Assembly: GCA_937959065.1 (NCBI GenBank)
Contig: CALGOI010000016.1
Coordinates: 1 to 15,472, forward strand
Direction of reading: 5' to 3'
Origin: an uncultured Ignavibacteriota bacterium
GTDB lineage: Bacteria > Bacteroidota > Ignavibacteria > Tepidaquicellales > Tepidaquicellaceae
DNA length: 15,472 bases
The notes under the pieces were generated by a model. It was not told the origin of the DNA, did not search any database, and saw nothing but the letters and a program-made list of their open reading frames with translations. Below, one piece after another: positions 13,420 through 15,472 of this stretch (within the stretch, counting starts at the first letter, position 1; the number at the start of each line of letters is the position of its first letter). Both the position numbers and the translations under genes were made by a program.

Positions 13420-13866
13420 ATGTCTGACTTTTTAAAAACTAAAGGTGCAAAATCTTCCTTTTTTGTTGTAGGATTGATTGCGATTGCAGCAATAATGTTT
13501 GTTGTTGTGTCTAACTCCAACATTACAGCGTCAAACTCGGCAGCACAATTGATATTCACCGAGACGGAACATGATTTTGGTAAAGTCCCATCCGGACCTC
13601 AATTGATGTATAACTTCAAATTCGTCAATAAGGGAAGTTCAAAGCTAAAGATTGAAAAGATCACTACATCATGCGGTTGTACAGCTGCAGCTACTAACGG
13701 AAAGGATGAATACGGGAAAGGTGAACAGGGTGATATTAGCGTTACTTTTAACACAAGAGGCAGAGATGGCACTCAGGAAAAGACATTAATGGTTTTTTCA
13801 AATGATCCACAAAATCCTCAGCAGGTATTAAAGATCAAGTGCTACATCGATCCATCGATGAAGTAG
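13420..13866 (+). CDS. DUF1573 protein, membrane-anchored
   Basis: The 148-residue protein has an N-terminal hydrophobic segment (about 13-31, SFFVVGLIAIAAIMFVVV) that is a signal anchor, followed by one DUF1573 domain: FTETEHDFGKVPSGPQLMYNF (FTETEHDFGKV is the signature), FVNKGSSKLKIEKI, SCGCT at 84-88 with Cys85 and Cys87, and SNDPQNPQQVLKIK. The fold is immunoglobulin-like and the proteins are exported; the CGC pair suggests metal or thiol chemistry. Exact function is unknown. It is the last gene of the rhodanese-MauE group. GGAG in GAAGGAGAATAAA before the ATG may serve as SD. A terminator follows. Confidence 0.9.
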   Translation: MSDFLKTKGAKSSFFVVGLIAIAAIMFVVVSNSNITASNSAAQLIFTETEHDFGKVPSGPQLMYNFKFVNKGSSKLKIEKITTSCGCTAAATNGKDEYGKGEQGDISVTFNTRGRDGTQEKTLMVFSNDPQNPQQVLKIKCYIDPSMK

Positions 13867-13885
13867 GCACTTTTTAAATCAGAAA

Positions 13886-13922
13886 TTTTAAAACCCGTAA
13901 ATATTTATTTGCGGGTTTTTTA
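13886..13922. terminator. Bidirectional rho-independent terminator
   Basis: AAAACCCG (13890-13897) pairs with CGGGTTTT (13912-13919) around an AT-rich loop that can extend the stem, followed by further T on the plus strand. On the minus strand the A-rich left flank gives TTTTAAAATTT. It lies between the convergent DUF1573 and MATE genes and can end both transcripts; the MATE stop codon overlaps it. Confidence 0.8.
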
Positions 13923-15287
13923 TTTAATTTCACTCAGGTGATCTTTATCTTTAAGCAGACTTAATGACTTTTCCTTCCATTTGCCTCGTTTGAACCAAAT
14001 TGCCATAAGTATACCTTTACAGATATTTGAGATAGCTATTGCATACCAGATCCCATTTAAGCCGAATTCAGGTGCAATAAAAGCGGCAAGTTGATTCATC
14101 AATATATTAAAGGGCATTGTAATAAGCGCAGGACGTAAAGTATCACCGGAACCTGAGAATGCTCCCTCCAGTACTACTTCAACAGCAGTAAAGATAATAA
14201 CCGCCGCCGCAATTTTATTGTAATCGGAAGCAGCACTAATAACTGCCGGATCAGATGAGAAGATAGATGCAATTTCGGAACTAAATAAAAATAAACCAAT
14301 AGCATAAACCGCAACAATAGTCCCGCAAATTGCAACGATTCTCCAAGCGTAATTTTCAGCTTCGTCCTTCCTTTTCGCACCCATGCTTTGTCCAACCATT
14401 ATAGTTGAGGCAAGTGTAAATCCCATGCAAATCTGGAAAGCCATAGACTCCGAGCGGTGTCCTATACCCATTGAAGCAAGACCTGCGGGTCCGAATTCAG
14501 CTACGAATCTTGCAACAAAAACATATATCATTGAGAAAGCAAGTCCGTTTAATGCCAACGGTGTACCAATCTTGAATGTTTCTTTGAGTATTGAAAGACT
14601 GAATACATATTTTCTTATCGAATACAGTAACTCTCTTCTTTTGGCTATAAGATATCCAATGAAAAAGGACAGAAGATATGAAATAAGGGTTGCAAATGCG
14701 GCACCGCTTAGTCCAAACTTGAGTATACGTGTGTCTCCGATTTCAATACCGAATATCAATAACGGTGTAATGAAAAAATTTATAAAAACCGCCAGTAAAA
14801 GCAGATAGAAAGGTGTTTTTGTATCACCGTAACCTCTGAATACCGAACTTACTGCGTCTCGTAAACTCAAGCAAGGTAAACCTATTAAAATAGGCATGAG
14901 ATATAGATTAGCGTTAGTTATCTCATTTTCACTCAATGCCATAATCCAGTAAAGGTATGGAGTAAGAGGAATTATCAACAATCCTAACAAAATAGAGTAA
15001 AAAAAGCTATTTACCAGATTAATAGTACTTACTTTCCGGGAGAGTAATCTATCTTCAGCTCCGACAGCCTGCGCAACCAGAGTATTTATCCCGACGGAGA
15101 TCACCTCAGCGAGAGAGATAACTCCCCAGGTAATAAATGTTGCCACTGTAAGTCCTGCAAGTTCTATACTGCCTAATTTTCCTACCCAATACATATCAAT
15201 AATGGAAAATGAGGATTTTGTTAATGTATATAGTACAGCAGGGAGGGCTAAATTAAGGATTTTTCTATTAATGGAAGTACCAGTCAT
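13920..15287 (-). CDS. MATE family multidrug/sodium-coupled efflux transporter
   Basis: The 455-residue protein has about twelve hydrophobic helices in two similar halves. The opening RKILNLALPAVLYTLTKSSFSIIDMYWVGKLG, seen as LALPAVLYTL then IDMYWVGKLG, is the standard MATE start, and SVGINTLVAQAVGA in helix 2 and the second-half match MGFTLASTIMVGQSMGAKRKDEA (TIMVGQSMGAK) confirm it. Further support is GDTKTPFYLLL and GSGDTLRPAL, paired motifs of the two halves. It exports cationic compounds in exchange for Na+ or H+ across the inner membrane; the natural substrate cannot be read from sequence. Length is normal. No SD precedes the start. It is convergent with the DUF1573 gene and divergent from the gene at 15388. 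Confidence 0.95.
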   Translation of the reverse strand: MTGTSINRKILNLALPAVLYTLTKSSFSIIDMYWVGKLGSIELAGLTVATFITWGVISLAEVISVGINTLVAQAVGAEDRLLSRKVSTINLVNSFFYSILLGLLIIPLTPYLYWIMALSENEITNANLYLMPILIGLPCLSLRDAVSSVFRGYGDTKTPFYLLLLAVFINFFITPLLIFGIEIGDTRILKFGLSGAAFATLISYLLSFFIGYLIAKRRELLYSIRKYVFSLSILKETFKIGTPLALNGLAFSMIYVFVARFVAEFGPAGLASMGIGHRSESMAFQICMGFTLASTIMVGQSMGAKRKDEAENYAWRIVAICGTIVAVYAIGLFLFSSEIASIFSSDPAVISAASDYNKIAAAVIIFTAVEVVLEGAFSGSGDTLRPALITMPFNILMNQLAAFIAPEFGLNGIWYAIAISNICKGILMAIWFKRGKWKEKSLSLLKDKDHLSEIK

Positions 15288-15387
15288 TGGGATAACTCAA
15301 ATTACAATAAAAAAAATTAATATTAAGTAATTATTCTTCTCCTATTCAGTTTATATTTAATTTCTAAAATTATAAATTCCTATATAA

Positions 15388-15472
15388 ATGGAACAAGAAA
15401 TAAATATTCTATCATCATCCACTAAGTCTGAGACCTATGATTTGCTCTTAAAACAGGTTGACATTTTAATTG
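15388..15472 (+). CDS. Start of a probable GAF-domain protein (partial)
   Basis: Twenty-eight codons are visible, beginning MEQEINILSSSTKSETYDL and continuing LLKQVDILI to the edge. The pattern E-x-Y-x-x-Leu-Leu-x-Gln-(V/I)-x-x-Leu-Ile matches the N-terminal helix of small GAF-domain proteins of the free methionine-(R)-sulfoxide reductase type. The catalytic cysteines would lie outside the window, so the call is tentative. It starts 100 bases from the divergent MATE gene, in an AT-rich region with no clear promoter. Confidence 0.4.
   Translation, partial: MEQEINILSSSTKSETYDLLLKQVDILI

Overview
The window looks like a chromosome segment from a bacterium of the Bacteroidota/Chlorobi/Ignavibacteria (FCB) group that carries part of a Mu-related prophage. 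The grounds are: most starts lack a Shine-Dalgarno sequence; two phage promoters carry the Bacteroidota-type -7 box TAnnTTTG; and gene families such as DUF1573, DoxX/MauE and DUF3829 lipoproteins are common in that group. Genus cannot be decided from the sequence. No tRNA, rRNA, CRISPR array, transposase or integrase is visible.

Positions 1-8212 are prophage. A minus-strand block reads leftward from about 2556: head maturation protease with a C-terminal scaffold, major capsid protein, a small one-helix membrane protein, and a peptidoglycan-active protein of L,D-transpeptidase type cut by the window edge. A plus-strand block reads rightward from 3047: gp37-like protein, DUF935 portal, gp36-like DUF1320 protein, a two-gene cargo cassette (DUF5678-like protein plus retropepsin-like aspartic protease), a protein in the small-terminase position, and the terminase large subunit. 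Compared with Mu, the head genes are reordered and split over two divergent units. The 490-base region between the blocks carries two mirror-image promoters that share a -7 box with following bases, a TACGTA-centred palindrome and an upstream CCAAAAATAA element at matching distances, which suggests one regulator switches on both halves. Four phage genes carry ACTACCAC 0-5 bases before the start codon.

Positions 8214-9043 hold a minus-strand RES-Xre toxin-antitoxin pair whose toxin gene ends one base after the terminase gene. It is divergent from a Nudix hydrolase (9129-9683). A convergent four-helix membrane protein gene of unknown role follows.

Positions 10214-13866 are host-like genes on the plus strand: ruvB, a DUF3829 lipoprotein, and a tight group of membrane-anchored rhodanese, DoxX/MauE-type membrane protein and DUF1573 protein that looks like an envelope sulfur/thiol redox unit. 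A bidirectional terminator separates this group from a convergent MATE transporter gene (13920-15287). The first 28 codons of a probable GAF-domain protein begin at 15388.

The items most worth a second look are the paired divergent phage promoters, the aspartic protease cassette with its foreign-looking promoter, the palindromic repeat read in frame inside the terminase gene, and the Nudix gene facing an NAD-degrading toxin.
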